Positions 8,831 to 17,848 of a stretch of 64,000 bases of DNA are shown here, one piece after another. The notes beneath the pieces are model-generated. The model made no database searches and had not been told where the DNA came from. It worked only from the letters and a program-made list of their open reading frames with translations. Numbering within the stretch: the first letter of the stretch is position 1; each line of letters starts with the position of its first letter. A program made the translations under genes and the position numbers. The stretch is from Sphingomonas aliaeris (lineage in GTDB: Bacteria; Pseudomonadota; Alphaproteobacteria; Sphingomonadales; Sphingomonadaceae): positions 1,676,501 to 1,740,500 of the forward strand of contig NZ_CP061035.1 in NCBI RefSeq assembly GCF_016743815.1. The letters run 5' to 3'.

Positions 8831-9320
8831 CTAAACCAGCCGCCGCCCCTCCAGTGCCAACAACATCTCCTTCGCCTCCAGTCCGCCGGCAAACCCGGTC
8901 AGGCTGCCGTTTTTGCCGATGACGCGGTGGCAGGGGGCTATGATCGAGAGGGGGATTGCGGCCGTTGGCGGCGCCGACGGCTCGGGTGGCGGTGGGGCGG
9001 CCGATCTGGCGGGCTATGTCGGCATAGCTTCGGGTCTCGCCGTGCGGGATCGTGAGTAAAGCGGCCCAGACGCTCTTCTGGAAATCGGTGCCGATCATGT
9101 CGAGCGGGATGGTGAAGACCTTCAGTTCGCCGGCGAAATAGGCGGTTAGCTGGCTTTTGGCTTCGGTCAGTACGGGATGGTCGTCGGCCTCGACCGAGTC
9201 GCGCGCGGGGACGCGTGACGGGGGATCGTTCGGCCAGAGGATCGCGGTCAGGCCGGTGTCGCTGGCGATCAGGGTCAGCTCGCCGACCAGGGACGGCATC
9301 TTCGTGTAGGCATAGGTCAT
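8831..9320 (-). pseudogene. ogt: Methylated-DNA--protein-cysteine methyltransferase, frameshifted
   Basis: Repairs O6-alkylguanine by transferring the alkyl group to its own Cys. The first frame gives MTYAYTKMPSLVGELTLIAS, then DFQKSVWAALLTIPHGETRS and [10 protein letters not shown]. The active-site block [20 protein letters not shown] and the C-terminus [14 protein letters not shown] lie in the next frame. Deleting one base from the five-base run at 8950-8954 gives a 162-residue protein of normal length. The indel is in a homopolymer, so a sequence error is plausible. Confidence 0.88.
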
Positions 9321-9502
9321 CGGACGATCCTCCTTACCACGTCGGATAGCGCGAATAACCCGCACCACGCATTCCAGATCCTGCGGTCAAAGCCGACGAG
9401 CGTGCGATCGTGGCGAAAGGGGGCTGGACGCGGCGCGGCGAGATATGCCATCTGCGCCGCTCGCGATTACGGGAGCGGCAACGCTCTTCCGTCCTGGCCG
9501 AT

Positions 9503-9587
9503 GCGGGCGTGGTGGAACTGGTAGACGCGCCGGACTCAAAATCCGGTTCCGAAAGGAGTGTCGGTTCGATTCCGACCGCCCGCACCA
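9503..9587 (+). tRNA. tRNA-Leu (anticodon CAA)
   Basis: 85-nt gene with acceptor stem GCGGGCG/CGCCCGC, anticodon stem CCGGA/TCCGG around loop CTCAAAA (anticodon CAA), a long variable arm as expected for leucine, and T-arm GTCGG-TTCGATT-CCGAC. An encoded CCA occupies 9585-9587. It reads UUG codons. Confidence 0.97.
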
Positions 9588-9608
9588 CATTTTTCAGATA
9601 CAGGCCAG

Positions 9609-10956
9609 TCACCGCGGCAGAGCGATGATCGCGTTCAGCCCGCCGCCGGTGCGGTTCTGTAGCAGGATCTCGCCACCCGCATCGCCGACGATCGCGCGCG
9701 CCAAAGCAAGGCCGAGGCCGATACCGCCCGTGTCGCGGTTGCGCGACGTCTCCAGTCGCGTGAACGGATCGAACACGTCGCCCAGACGGTCCTCCGGTAT
9801 GCCCGGCCCCTGATCGGCCACGACGATCTCGACCTTGCCGGGCGCGGCGACGATCGTGACCGCGGCGGACGTGCCGTACTTCACGGCATTCTCGATCAGA
9901 TTGCGGACCGCACGGCGCATCAGCGACGGGCGCAGGCGCATCTGAAGTCGCGGCGTATCCTCGTCGAACGAAACGTCGGCGCCGAGATCGCGGAAATCCT
10001 CGACCACGGCATCGACCAAAGCGGCAAGATCGACCTCAGTCATCTTTTCGCTCGGGCAGCCCAGCCGGGCGAGGCTCAGGATATCGTCGAGCGTGCGATC
10101 CATTTCCATGATCGTGTCGGCCATCTTGGTACGGTCGGCATCGTCCTCGACCGATTCGATCCGGACACGCAGTGCGGCGAGCGGCGTGCGGAGATCGTGG
10201 CCGATCGCGCCCAGCATGCGGTCCTTCTCGTCCAGCATCGCCGTGACGCGCAGCCGCAACGCATTGAACGCGCTGACCACGTCGCGCAGGTCCTGCGGCC
10301 CGTCTTCCACGATCGGCGTGTCGACATCGCCGGGCGTAAAATTCCCGCGCGGCGACCGCGAGGCTGCGCAATGGGCGCGAGATGCGACGGCCGATCCAAA
10401 GGACGGGGATCAGCACGATGCCGTAGAGGATCAGCGTCTGCGCGATCGTGCGCCACACCATCTCCATATCGGCGCGCGGCCAGGGCGAGCTGAGGACGAG
10501 CCAGCGACCGTCGGGCTGCTCGACCGCGATGACGAGTTCGCCGCCGCGCCGGACCATGCGTTGCGCAACGCGGGGACTGACACCCTTCAACCTGGGACTG
10601 CCCGGGCGGATATCGCGAACGCCGGTCTGGATTCGCCCGACCGACAGTCCGGCCTCGGTCAACGCCTCGCGCACGCCCTGTTCGATTTCCGCGCGATGTT
10701 CGGCGCCCGGCTTGATCGGGGATGCGTCCATCACGCGGACACGACCATTGTTGCGCGCGAGCGTCGCACCCGCATTGGCGCGTTCGACCGCATCGACGAT
10801 CCGCGCGACGGCGGGGCCGGTCGCCTGTTCGTAGCGGAAATTCTTCCGTTCCTGCAGCAGTAGAGCGAAGTTGATCGCCTGCGCAAAGAACAAAGCGACG
10901 GCGATGATCAGCGCCATCTGCCCGGCCAGGCTGCGCGGCCACAGGCGGCGGATCAT
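9609..10956 (-). pseudogene. Two-component sensor histidine kinase, frameshifted in an A run
   Basis: Inner-membrane sensor kinase of the OmpR-partner type, 448 residues after correction. The N-terminal membrane helix is GQMALIIAVALFFAQAINFA. A periplasmic sensor of about 120 residues follows, then a second helix LILYGIVLIPVLWIG, then a HAMP region. The DHp box LGAIGHDLRTPLAALRVRIE carries the phospho-accepting His. The ATPase motifs are LIENAVKYG, VVADQGPGIPEDR and GGIGLGLALARAIVGD. HAMP breaks at AAREFYARR; deleting one base of the four-base run at 10338-10341 restores AAREFTPGDVDTPIVEDGPQ. It lies 28 nt after the response-regulator gene, in one operon with it and the EF-hand gene. Confidence 0.9.
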
Positions 10957-10984
10957 GCGCGGATCGCCCGTTGCGACACCAGCA

Positions 10985-11722
10985 TCAAAGCCGCGTCACT
11001 TCGGCCGCGAGCGTATAGCCGCCGCCCCACACGGTCTTGATCAGATCGGGGTTCTTCGGATCCGCCTCGATCTTGCGCCGCAACCGACTGACCTGATTGT
11101 CGATCGCGCGGTCGAACGCGGCGGCTTCACGCCCCTGCGTCAGATCGAGCAACTGATCGCGCGTCAGCACCTGGCGCGGGCGCGTGACCAGCGCGTGCAG
11201 CAGATTATATTCACCGGTCGACAGCGGGACGGATACGCCCTCGCGGTCCACCAGCGCCCGTTCGCCGGATTTGAGGACCCAGCCGGCAAAGGCGAACGAC
11301 CCACTGTCGGGCGCGTGCTGCCGCGTGCCACCGGCGGCGGCGCGGCGCAGGATCACCTTGATCCGCGCGGCGAGTTCGCGCGGCGAGAACGGCTTCACGA
11401 CATAATCGTCGGCGCCCATTTCCAGCCCGACGATACGGTCCGTCTCCTCGCTGCGTGCGGTGAGCAGGATGACGGGTATCTCGCCATTCTCGCGAATGTG
11501 TCGCGTCAGGCTGAGCCCGTCCTCGCCCGGCATCATGATGTCGAGCACGACGAGGTCGATGGCGTAGGCGGCAAGCCGCGTCCGTGCCGTTTCCGCATCC
11601 GCCGCCTGTGTCACGCGAAACCCCTGCTTGCCGAAATAGGTGGCGAGCGGTTCGCGGATCGAGCGTTCGTCATCGACGAGCAGCAGGTGTGGCAGGTCTC
11701 CCATGGCATCGGGGCTTAGCAT
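10985..11722 (-). CDS. OmpR-family response regulator
   Basis: 245-residue DNA-binding regulator. The receiver domain has the acidic pair D17-D18, the phospho-acceptor D61 in VVLDIMMPGEDG, the switch Thr in ILLTARS and the Lys in VVKPFSPRELAARI. The C-terminal winged helix contains LSTGEYNLLHALVTRPRQVL and VSRLRRKIEADP. An internal ATG at residue 7 (MGDLPHLLL) is an equally good start. It lies between an EF-hand protein gene and its kinase, so the system may respond to divalent cations. That is inference from context. Confidence 0.94.
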   Translation of the reverse strand: MLSPDAMGDLPHLLLVDDERSIREPLATYFGKQGFRVTQAADAETARTRLAAYAIDLVVLDIMMPGEDGLSLTRHIRENGEIPVILLTARSEETDRIVGLEMGADDYVVKPFSPRELAARIKVILRRAAAGGTRQHAPDSGSFAFAGWVLKSGERALVDREGVSVPLSTGEYNLLHALVTRPRQVLTRDQLLDLTQGREAAAFDRAIDNQVSRLRRKIEADPKNPDLIKTVWGGGYTLAAEVTRL

Positions 11723-11799
11723 GATATTTCCAGCAGGAAAGGCGGGGGATCCGCAGGGAAGGGCCGGGCGGGATGGTCCCGCCCGGCCCGGTCGGTCGA

Positions 11800-12444
11800 T
11801 CAGCCGTTGGTGGCGGACTGGCGCGGCGCGGCGGCACCCGGCGCGCGATGCTTCATCTTCGCGCGAACGGTGGCGATTTCCGCCTTGTCGATGAAGCCGT
11901 CCTTGTTGGCATCCAGCCGGGCGAAGCGCTTGTCGGCGCGGGCGCGCATCTCGTCCTGGCTGATGCGGCCGTCCTTGTTCGCATCGACCTTGGCGAGGCG
12001 AATACCGTGATGGCCCCCACGCATCGCGTGCTGGCCATCCGGCCCGCCGCGGCGGTTGGCGCCCATCCGGCCGCGCATCGCCTGGCGTTCGGTGGCGTCG
12101 AGCTTGCCGTCCTTGCTGGTGTCCAGCCGGTCGAACATCGTGGCAGCGCGTTCCATCGCGGCGGCGCGGCTCATCGGCTTGGCGTCGGGGCGGGCCTGCC
12201 CGTTACGGCCGACGAGTTCGTCGCCGGCGATCGTTCCGTCCCTGTTGGCATCACGCGCATCGAAGCGCGTTCCGGCCTGGGCCAGGAATTCTGCGCGGGT
12301 GATCGTGCCGTCGGCATTCGTATCCGCCTGTGCCATGCGGCCGGGCTTTTGCGCGGACTGGGCGGCGGGGGCGTTTTGCGCGGCGATGGCGGCACCGGAG
12401 ACGATCGTTCCGGCAAGAGCGGCGGCGAGGATAAGCTTCTTCAT
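11800..12444 (-). CDS. Secreted/periplasmic EF-hand calcium-binding protein
   Basis: 214 residues. The signal peptide is MKKLILAAALAGTIVSGAAIA, with cleavage expected after AIA. Five EF-hand-type calcium loops follow: DTNADGTITRAEF, DANRDGTIAGDEL, DTSKDGKLDATER, DANKDGRISQDEM and DANKDGFIDKAEI. They are separated by Arg- and Gly-rich spacers. The start at 12444 is chosen because the signal peptide begins there. It is the first gene of the operon, 77 nt upstream of the response regulator. It may buffer or sense Ca2+ in the periplasm for the linked two-component system (inference). Confidence 0.88.
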   Translation of the reverse strand: MKKLILAAALAGTIVSGAAIAAQNAPAAQSAQKPGRMAQADTNADGTITRAEFLAQAGTRFDARDANRDGTIAGDELVGRNGQARPDAKPMSRAAAMERAATMFDRLDTSKDGKLDATERQAMRGRMGANRRGGPDGQHAMRGGHHGIRLAKVDANKDGRISQDEMRARADKRFARLDANKDGFIDKAEIATVRAKMKHRAPGAAAPRQSATNG

Positions 12445-12816
12445 GACCCTGGACTTCCTGTTGGGCAACGCGGCCAATCCGCGTCCTGGAAGCGTAATGC
12501 CGCAGGGGTGTCACTGGCATGTGTCAGCGGGTGGGGAAAAGTGTCGCAACTTGTCGCAGGTGGCACTGATCCCCTCCCTGGAAGGGATGGGAGCAGGAAG
12601 GTGGGAGGCCTAAGTCGACTGCCTATCCGGAGGTCCCAGCTTGTCGCAGAGAACCACTTCTTCCCCCCTCCCTCTCAGGGAGGGGCAGGGGGTGGGTGGC
12701 GTCCGGGCGTACCGGAGCGACAGGCTTATCGCAGCCGTAACGCGGTCATCCACCCACCCCCAACCCCTCCCTTCCAGGGAGGGGAGTAAGAAGTAGGAAG
12801 GGGCGTAAGTTGCTAC
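12445..12816. repeat. Gene-free stretch with palindromic repeats (CCCTCCC family)
   Basis: No coding potential is convincing here. Three GC-rich inverted repeats are visible: CCCTCCCTGGAAGGGATGGG near 12570-12590, CCCCTCCCT-CTC-AGGGAGGGG near 12665-12685, and CCCCTCCCT-TCC-AGGGAGGGG at 12764-12784. The last two bracket a unit of about 120 nt whose inner sequences GGGTGGGTGG and CCACCCACCC are also complementary, so the whole unit can fold on itself. The upstream end should hold the promoter of the EF-hand operon. Confidence 0.6.
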
Positions 12817-13590
12817 TTACCCGAAGATCGCGACGCTCTGCATGCCCTCCGCCACCTTGACGCCGTCCGCATTCCACACCGCCATCGTCTGGCTGGAACA
12901 GCCGTTCCGCGCGAAATCGGATTTAGCGGTGAGCAGCCACCAGCCATCCGTCGTCGTGGGGGCGGGCGTGAGCAGGTTGACGATCCAGGTCAACGACGAC
13001 AACGGCACGAAATCCTTGCCGAACAGCTTCAGCGCCGCCGGGGGCAATGCGTCGCCGATCGTCATAACCTCGACCATCGGGTCCAGCCCGTCGCGATCCC
13101 GCAACCGCGCCCAGCGCAGCCATTCCGCGTCGCCAAGCCCTTCCTTCTGGTCGAGGAATTCGAAATTGCCGGTGAAGAATCCCTCTGGCCCGACATAGAA
13201 TTTGGTATCCGCTTCGGGCGGCTTAAGCGCCGCGGGCGTGGCGCGGTCGAGGTCGATGCGCGACGATTGCGGCGCCATGAACACGAACATCGCGCGGTAG
13301 CCCAGACCCGCCTCGGACGTGATGTCCGACTGGATGAAGGCGGCGTTGCGACCGCGGCGCAGCTTGGTCGCGGTCACGGTCACGTCGCCCGCCAGCGGAC
13401 CGATGAATGACACTTGCGCGGAGCGGAGCGGGGGAAGGTCGGACTCGCAGGCTTGCGCCGCATGCAGAGCGAGCGCGCTGGACAGGCCGCCATAAGCGGT
13501 GCGCCCCTGCAGCCAGTTGGCGGGGATCGTCGCGGTGAAGCCGGTTTCGGTCGGCGCGGCGGCGGCAAGGATTTCGATCAGCGACGTCAT
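12817..13590 (-). CDS. Acyl-CoA thioesterase family protein
   Basis: 257-residue hot-dog-type thioesterase. The N-terminal half has TATIPANWLQGRTAYGGLSS and SFIGPLAGDVTVTATKLRRG, and the second half WLLTAKSDFARNGCSSQTMA followed by VWNADG, the usual two-domain arrangement. It likely hydrolyses acyl-CoA. The ATG at 13590 overlaps the TGA of the acyl-CoA ligase gene (ATGA), so the two are coupled. The frame is open further upstream only as a shadow of the ligase. It works with the ligase and the dehydrogenases at 16505-18916 in acid catabolism (inference). Confidence 0.85.
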   Translation of the reverse strand: MTSLIEILAAAAPTETGFTATIPANWLQGRTAYGGLSSALALHAAQACESDLPPLRSAQVSFIGPLAGDVTVTATKLRRGRNAAFIQSDITSEAGLGYRAMFVFMAPQSSRIDLDRATPAALKPPEADTKFYVGPEGFFTGNFEFLDQKEGLGDAEWLRWARLRDRDGLDPMVEVMTIGDALPPAALKLFGKDFVPLSSLTWIVNLLTPAPTTTDGWWLLTAKSDFARNGCSSQTMAVWNADGVKVAEGMQSVAIFG

Positions 13591-15140
13591 GCATCCTCTC
13601 CCGCGAGACGATCGCGCAATTCGCGCTTCAGCACCTTGCCGATCGCACTGCGCGGCAGTTCCTCGATCGCGTGCAGTTCGGACAAACGCTGCGTCTTGCC
13701 GAGCTGCGTATTGACCCACTGGCGGATTTCCTCCGCGCTCGCCGCGACGCCGGTATCGAGGACGTAGAAACCGACCGGCGTCTCGCCCCAGGCTTCGGAC
13801 GGCACGCCGATGACGCTGCAATCCGACACCGCCGGGTGTTGCCGAAGGACGACTTCCAGATCGGTCGGATAGATGTTGAACCCGCCAGAGATGATCAGGT
13901 CCTTCTTGCGGTCCATCAGGATCAGGAAACCGTCTTCGTCGAAGCGTCCGACATCGCCGTGGCGGATGTAGCGGTTGCCATCCGCATCGTGCCACTCGGC
14001 GGCGGCGGTGGCTTCGCTGCGGCCGTGATAGCCGGTCATCATCGTCGGGCTGCGACCGACCACTTCGCCCATTTCGCCCGGCGCGACTTCGTTGCCCTCA
14101 TCGTCGATCAGGCGGATTTCGTGACCGGGCAGCGGCACGCCGACCGTGTGCAGCTTGTCCGGGTGCGCGGTGGCGTTGAGGCCGGTGGAGGCGCCGCCCT
14201 CGGTCATGCCGTAATATTCCAGCAGCATGCCCGGCCAGCGCGCCACGACATCCGCCTTTAGCGCCGCGGAGAAGGGTGCGCTGGTGCTGGTCTTCAACCG
14301 GAAGCTCGACAGGTCGAAACTGTCGAAATCGGGCAGCGCCATGATGCGGTGATATTGCACCGGCACCAGCATCGTGTGGGTGGCGCGGTGACGTTCGGCG
14401 AGTTGCAGATAGCCGCGCGCATCGAACTTTTTCATCAGCACGACCGTGCCGCCCCAGCCGAGCGTCGGCAGGAAGCTGACCAACGTCGTGTTCGAATAGA
14501 GCGGCGTGGCGATCATCGTCACCGCGCTGTCGAACCCGGCGGCGGCGTTGCGCGCGATATGGGCCCAGCGCATCGCGTGGCTCTGTACGATGCCCTTGGG
14601 CGTGCCGGTCGTGCCGGACGAATAGATGATGTTGAACCCGTCCTGCGGCGCGATCGTCACCGGGGCCGGGACGCTGCCTTCGGGCGCGAGCCATGTCGCC
14701 AGCGACTTCAGATGCACCAGCTTGCCCGGCACGTGTTGCCCGGCGAGCGTGGTCGCGGCGTCCGCGTCGATGAAGGTGATCGCCGCGCCGCAATCGGCGA
14801 CCATCGCGACCAGCGCTTCCCCGGTCGATGACGGCGCCAGCGGGGTGGCGACGCATCCGGCCCTCAGCGCGCCAAGAAAGACGGCGGCATATTCGATGCT
14901 CGCGGCGGCGATGATCGCGACGGGCGATCCTTGCGCGATGCCGTCGCGTTGCAGGCCGGCGGCGACGCGGTCCATCAGCGCGTCGAGCCCGGCATAATCG
15001 AGTTCGCCGCCCGCCTCCGCCAGTGCGATCTTGTCGCCCTGGCCGCGTGCGTGCGCACGGATCAGGTCGGGCAGAGTGGCGAAGTCGCTGGCCAGCATCG
15101 TGGCAGCATCGGGCGAAAAGGTGTCGGGGTCGGTTGCCAT
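13587..15140 (-). CDS. AMP-binding acyl-CoA synthetase
   Basis: 517-residue ANL-superfamily ligase that activates a carboxylic acid to its acyl-CoA with ATP. The P-loop signature YSSGTTGTPKG is at residues 173-183, the A5 motif is LEYYGMTEG, and the A7 region YIRHGDVGRFDEDGFLILMD continues into RKKDLIISGGFNIYP. The catalytic Lys lies near the C-terminus in AIGKVLKREL. The substrate cannot be read from sequence; medium or long acyl or aryl acids are possible. It is divergent from the SDR gene at 15220 and coupled to the thioesterase downstream. Confidence 0.92.
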   Translation of the reverse strand: MATDPDTFSPDAATMLASDFATLPDLIRAHARGQGDKIALAEAGGELDYAGLDALMDRVAAGLQRDGIAQGSPVAIIAAASIEYAAVFLGALRAGCVATPLAPSSTGEALVAMVADCGAAITFIDADAATTLAGQHVPGKLVHLKSLATWLAPEGSVPAPVTIAPQDGFNIIYSSGTTGTPKGIVQSHAMRWAHIARNAAAGFDSAVTMIATPLYSNTTLVSFLPTLGWGGTVVLMKKFDARGYLQLAERHRATHTMLVPVQYHRIMALPDFDSFDLSSFRLKTSTSAPFSAALKADVVARWPGMLLEYYGMTEGGASTGLNATAHPDKLHTVGVPLPGHEIRLIDDEGNEVAPGEMGEVVGRSPTMMTGYHGRSEATAAAEWHDADGNRYIRHGDVGRFDEDGFLILMDRKKDLIISGGFNIYPTDLEVVLRQHPAVSDCSVIGVPSEAWGETPVGFYVLDTGVAASAEEIRQWVNTQLGKTQRLSELHAIEELPRSAIGKVLKRELRDRLAGEDA

Positions 15141-15219
15141 AGGTCGAGATCGCTAGGCCAGCGCGGGATGAAATGCCATACGCGATGTTCGAAAAACGGA
15201 ATCGAGGGAGTGGGACGGC

Positions 15220-16023
15220 ATGATGCAGGACAAGGTCGCGATCGTAACCGGCGGCGGTACGGGGATCGGCGCGTCGGTGGTGCGCAAGCTTGCGGCCCGC
15301 GGCGTGCGCTGCGTCGTCAACTACGCCTCCAGCCGTGACGAGGCGGAAGCACTGGCGGCGGCGGTCGGCAACGGGTCGATCGCGGTGCAGGCGGATGTCG
15401 CGGACGATGCCGCCTGCCGCGCGCTGGCGGCGGCGGCGGTCGAGGCGTTCGGACGGATCGACTATCTGGTCAACAATGCCGGGCGGACGAAATTCGCCAA
15501 TCACGAGGCGATGGATGACCTGACTGCGGAGGACTTCATCCACATCTACCGGCTCAACACGATCGGGCCGTTCCAGATGGTGCGCGCCTGCACGGCCGCC
15601 ATGCAGGCCGGGTTCGAGGCCGGGAACGGCGCGGGGGCGGTCGTCAACGTCGCGTCGGTCGCGGGCGTGTTCGGTAACGGATCGTCGGTCGCCTATGCCG
15701 CCTCGAAAGGCGCACTGGTGACGATGACGAAAAGCCTGGGCCGTGCGCTGGCCCCCGCAATTCGCGTCAACGCCGTCGCGCCCGGCTATGTCGGCACGGG
15801 CTGGTTCGAGAAACGGCTGGGCGAGGACGGTTTCGCCGCGCTCAACGCCTCAATCGCAAGCAAGACCCCGCTCGGCCTCGCTGCGGGCCCGGACGATATC
15901 GCCGGCCCGATCGTCATGCTGCTCGGCCCAGACGCTCGCGCGATCACCGGCGAGACGATGCTGATCGATGCCGGCGCGCATCTCGACGTGGGATTGTCGC
16001 GGCGACCAGCACGGGAAATGTAG
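15220..16023 (+). CDS. SDR-family oxidoreductase
   Basis: 267-residue classical short-chain dehydrogenase/reductase. The cofactor motif TGGGTGIG is at 10-17, NNAG at 85-88, and the catalytic Ser146, Tyr159 and Lys163 are in VNVASVAG and YAASKGA. The C-terminal GPIVMLLGPDARAITGETML is typical of FabG-like enzymes. A GGGAG-type ribosome-binding site precedes ATG-ATG. It is divergently transcribed from the acyl-CoA ligase over 79 bp and probably acts on a hydroxy- or keto-acyl intermediate of the same pathway (inference). Confidence 0.9.
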   Translation: MMQDKVAIVTGGGTGIGASVVRKLAARGVRCVVNYASSRDEAEALAAAVGNGSIAVQADVADDAACRALAAAAVEAFGRIDYLVNNAGRTKFANHEAMDDLTAEDFIHIYRLNTIGPFQMVRACTAAMQAGFEAGNGAGAVVNVASVAGVFGNGSSVAYAASKGALVTMTKSLGRALAPAIRVNAVAPGYVGTGWFEKRLGEDGFAALNASIASKTPLGLAAGPDDIAGPIVMLLGPDARAITGETMLIDAGAHLDVGLSRRPAREM

Positions 16024-16504
16024 GGGTTCGCGTGAAAGTGGCATGATGCGGCTTTTGTTTTCTATGCCGGGTCGGCTGGTCCTGACGCTTATGTTGCCGA
16101 CACAGAACCCGCCTCATCCGCCGGGTTCCCAAGCCGCGGTGCGTGATTGCGGACGTTGATCAGGATCGCACTGGCAAGGGCGGGGGCCAATCTCAAGCGC
16201 GCATTCGCCCTCGAGAGCGGCGCTGATCATGAAGCCTGGTCCGAACGTCCGGACCGTACAAGATTTGTGCGAGGGCGAAGGCGACCATCATCCCGGCGCT
16301 GGTCCTCGTGCGATCATCGAATCGACTATCGATCGCCACCTGCGCGACACTGACGAAGGAGCGTGTTCGCGCTCTGGCAGAGCCAATCGCTTCCCGGCGC
16401 GCCGGTCATCGGGCGGATTCACAACCTTGGCTTTGCAATGGCGGCATTTTGTGTCATCCCGGCGCCATACCCGATATTCAGATTTTAGAACGAGGATGAG
16501 GATT
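16024..16504. other. 481-nt region without a supported gene
   Basis: Short open frames here are low-complexity shadows with no family resemblance. The last 30 nt carry a likely ribosome-binding site (AACGAGGATGAGG) for the acyl-CoA dehydrogenase at 16505. The composition looks less strongly coding than its surroundings. It may be an eroded gene remnant. Confidence 0.5.
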
Positions 16505-17722
16505 ATGGCTTTTGCTGCCGAACTCGACGCTCCCGCCAGCCCGATCGATACTTTCCGCAAGGACGCGCGCGACTGGCTTGCCGCGAACTTCCCGCCCGCG
16601 CTGAAGGGCAAGGACAATGCCATGTCAGCGATCGACGGGCCGACCGACCTGTCTCCGGACGAGGCGGCGTGGAAGGCGGCGGTCGGCGAAAAGGGCTGGG
16701 GCGTGCCCGGCTGGCCGAAGCAATATGGCGGCGGTGGTCTGAGCAAGGCCGAGATCCGCGTATTGCAGGAAGAGATGGGGCGGATCGGGGCGTGGAACCC
16801 GATCGGCGGCATGGGCGTGATGATGTTCGGCCCGACCTTGCTGGAATATGGCACGGAAGAGCAGAAGCAGGAGCATATTCCCCCGATCGCGCGCGGCGAG
16901 ATCCGCTGGTGCCAGGGATATTCGGAGCCGGGCGCCGGGTCCGATCTCGCCAGCCTGCAGATGTTCGCCGAGGATAAGGGCGATCACTACATCGTCAACG
17001 GCCAGAAGACCTGGACGTCGGGCGGGCAGTGGGCGGACAAGTGCTTTGCGCTGGTCCGCACCGACAAGACGAAGAAGCATGAAGGCATCAGCTTCCTGCT
17101 GATCGACATGCACAGCCCCGGCGTCGAGGTGAAGCCGATCCGGCTGATCTCCGGCTCCTCGCCGTTCTGCGAGACGTTCTTCACCAACGTCAGCGTGCCG
17201 AAGGGCAATCTGGTCGGGCGCGAGGGCGAAGGCTGGACGATCGGCAAGCGGCTGTTGCAGCATGAGCGTTCCAGCCTGTCCGGCGGCGGATCGACCGCGC
17301 GGATGTTCGCGGGCAAGCCGATGGGCGCGCTGGCGAAGGATTATCGCGGCACCGACGAGCAGGGGCGTGTCAGCGACAGCGACCTGCGTATGCGGATCGT
17401 ACGGCACGAAATGGATTCGCGCGCCTTCGCGCTGACGCTGCGGCGTGCGGCGATGGAAGCGAAATCCAATCAGGGGCCGTCGGCCGCGACCTCGATCATG
17501 AAGAATGTCGGCGCCCGCATCACGCAGGACCGCGCGGAACTGAGCATCGAGATCATGGGCATGAACGGGCTCGGCTGGGAAGGCGAAGGCTTTACCGAGG
17601 CGGAGCTGAACCAGACCCGTACCTGGCTGTGGGGCAAGGCGGTCTCGATCTATGGCGGGTCGAGCGAGATCCAGAACAACGTAATCGCCAAGCGCATCCT
17701 GGGGATGCTGGACCACCAGTAA
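16505..17722 (+). CDS. Acyl-CoA dehydrogenase (subunit 1)
   Basis: 405-residue FAD-dependent acyl-CoA dehydrogenase. Family landmarks are WPKQYGGGGLSKAEIRVLQE, the substrate and flavin contact WCQGYSEPGAGSDLASLQMF, NGQKTWTSGGQWAD and the C-terminal SIYGGSSEIQNNVIAKRILG. The ATG at 16505 is preferred over the upstream open frame because homology starts with DTFRKDARDWLAANFPPAL. The gene is followed by a second, shorter dehydrogenase (17849-18916). Such pairs in actinobacterial steroid pathways form mixed heterotetramers. A similar heteromeric enzyme acting on a branched or cyclic acyl-CoA is plausible here. Confidence 0.92.
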   Translation: MAFAAELDAPASPIDTFRKDARDWLAANFPPALKGKDNAMSAIDGPTDLSPDEAAWKAAVGEKGWGVPGWPKQYGGGGLSKAEIRVLQEEMGRIGAWNPIGGMGVMMFGPTLLEYGTEEQKQEHIPPIARGEIRWCQGYSEPGAGSDLASLQMFAEDKGDHYIVNGQKTWTSGGQWADKCFALVRTDKTKKHEGISFLLIDMHSPGVEVKPIRLISGSSPFCETFFTNVSVPKGNLVGREGEGWTIGKRLLQHERSSLSGGGSTARMFAGKPMGALAKDYRGTDEQGRVSDSDLRMRIVRHEMDSRAFALTLRRAAMEAKSNQGPSAATSIMKNVGARITQDRAELSIEIMGMNGLGWEGEGFTEAELNQTRTWLWGKAVSIYGGSSEIQNNVIAKRILGMLDHQ

Positions 17723-17727
17723 GGCAT

Positions 17728-17840
17728 GGCCCTCTCCCCGGCGGGGGGAGGGCGGACAGACGAACGACGCCAGGACCGGTCGCACGGAAAGGAGTGGACG
17801 ACACTCCGTTTCCCCGATCCACGATCCGGCGGGGAGAAGG
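17728..17840. repeat. Palindromic repeat unit between two acyl-CoA dehydrogenase genes
   Basis: GCCCTCTCCCC-GGC-GGGGGGAGGGC (17729-17753) begins a unit. Its other end carries TTTCCCCGATCC and ATCCGGCGGGGAGAA near 17810-17838. It separates the stop of the first dehydrogenase from the start of the second and also provides the GGGGAGAAGG that acts as a ribosome-binding site for the latter. Confidence 0.55.
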
Positions 17841-17848
17841 AATATACA

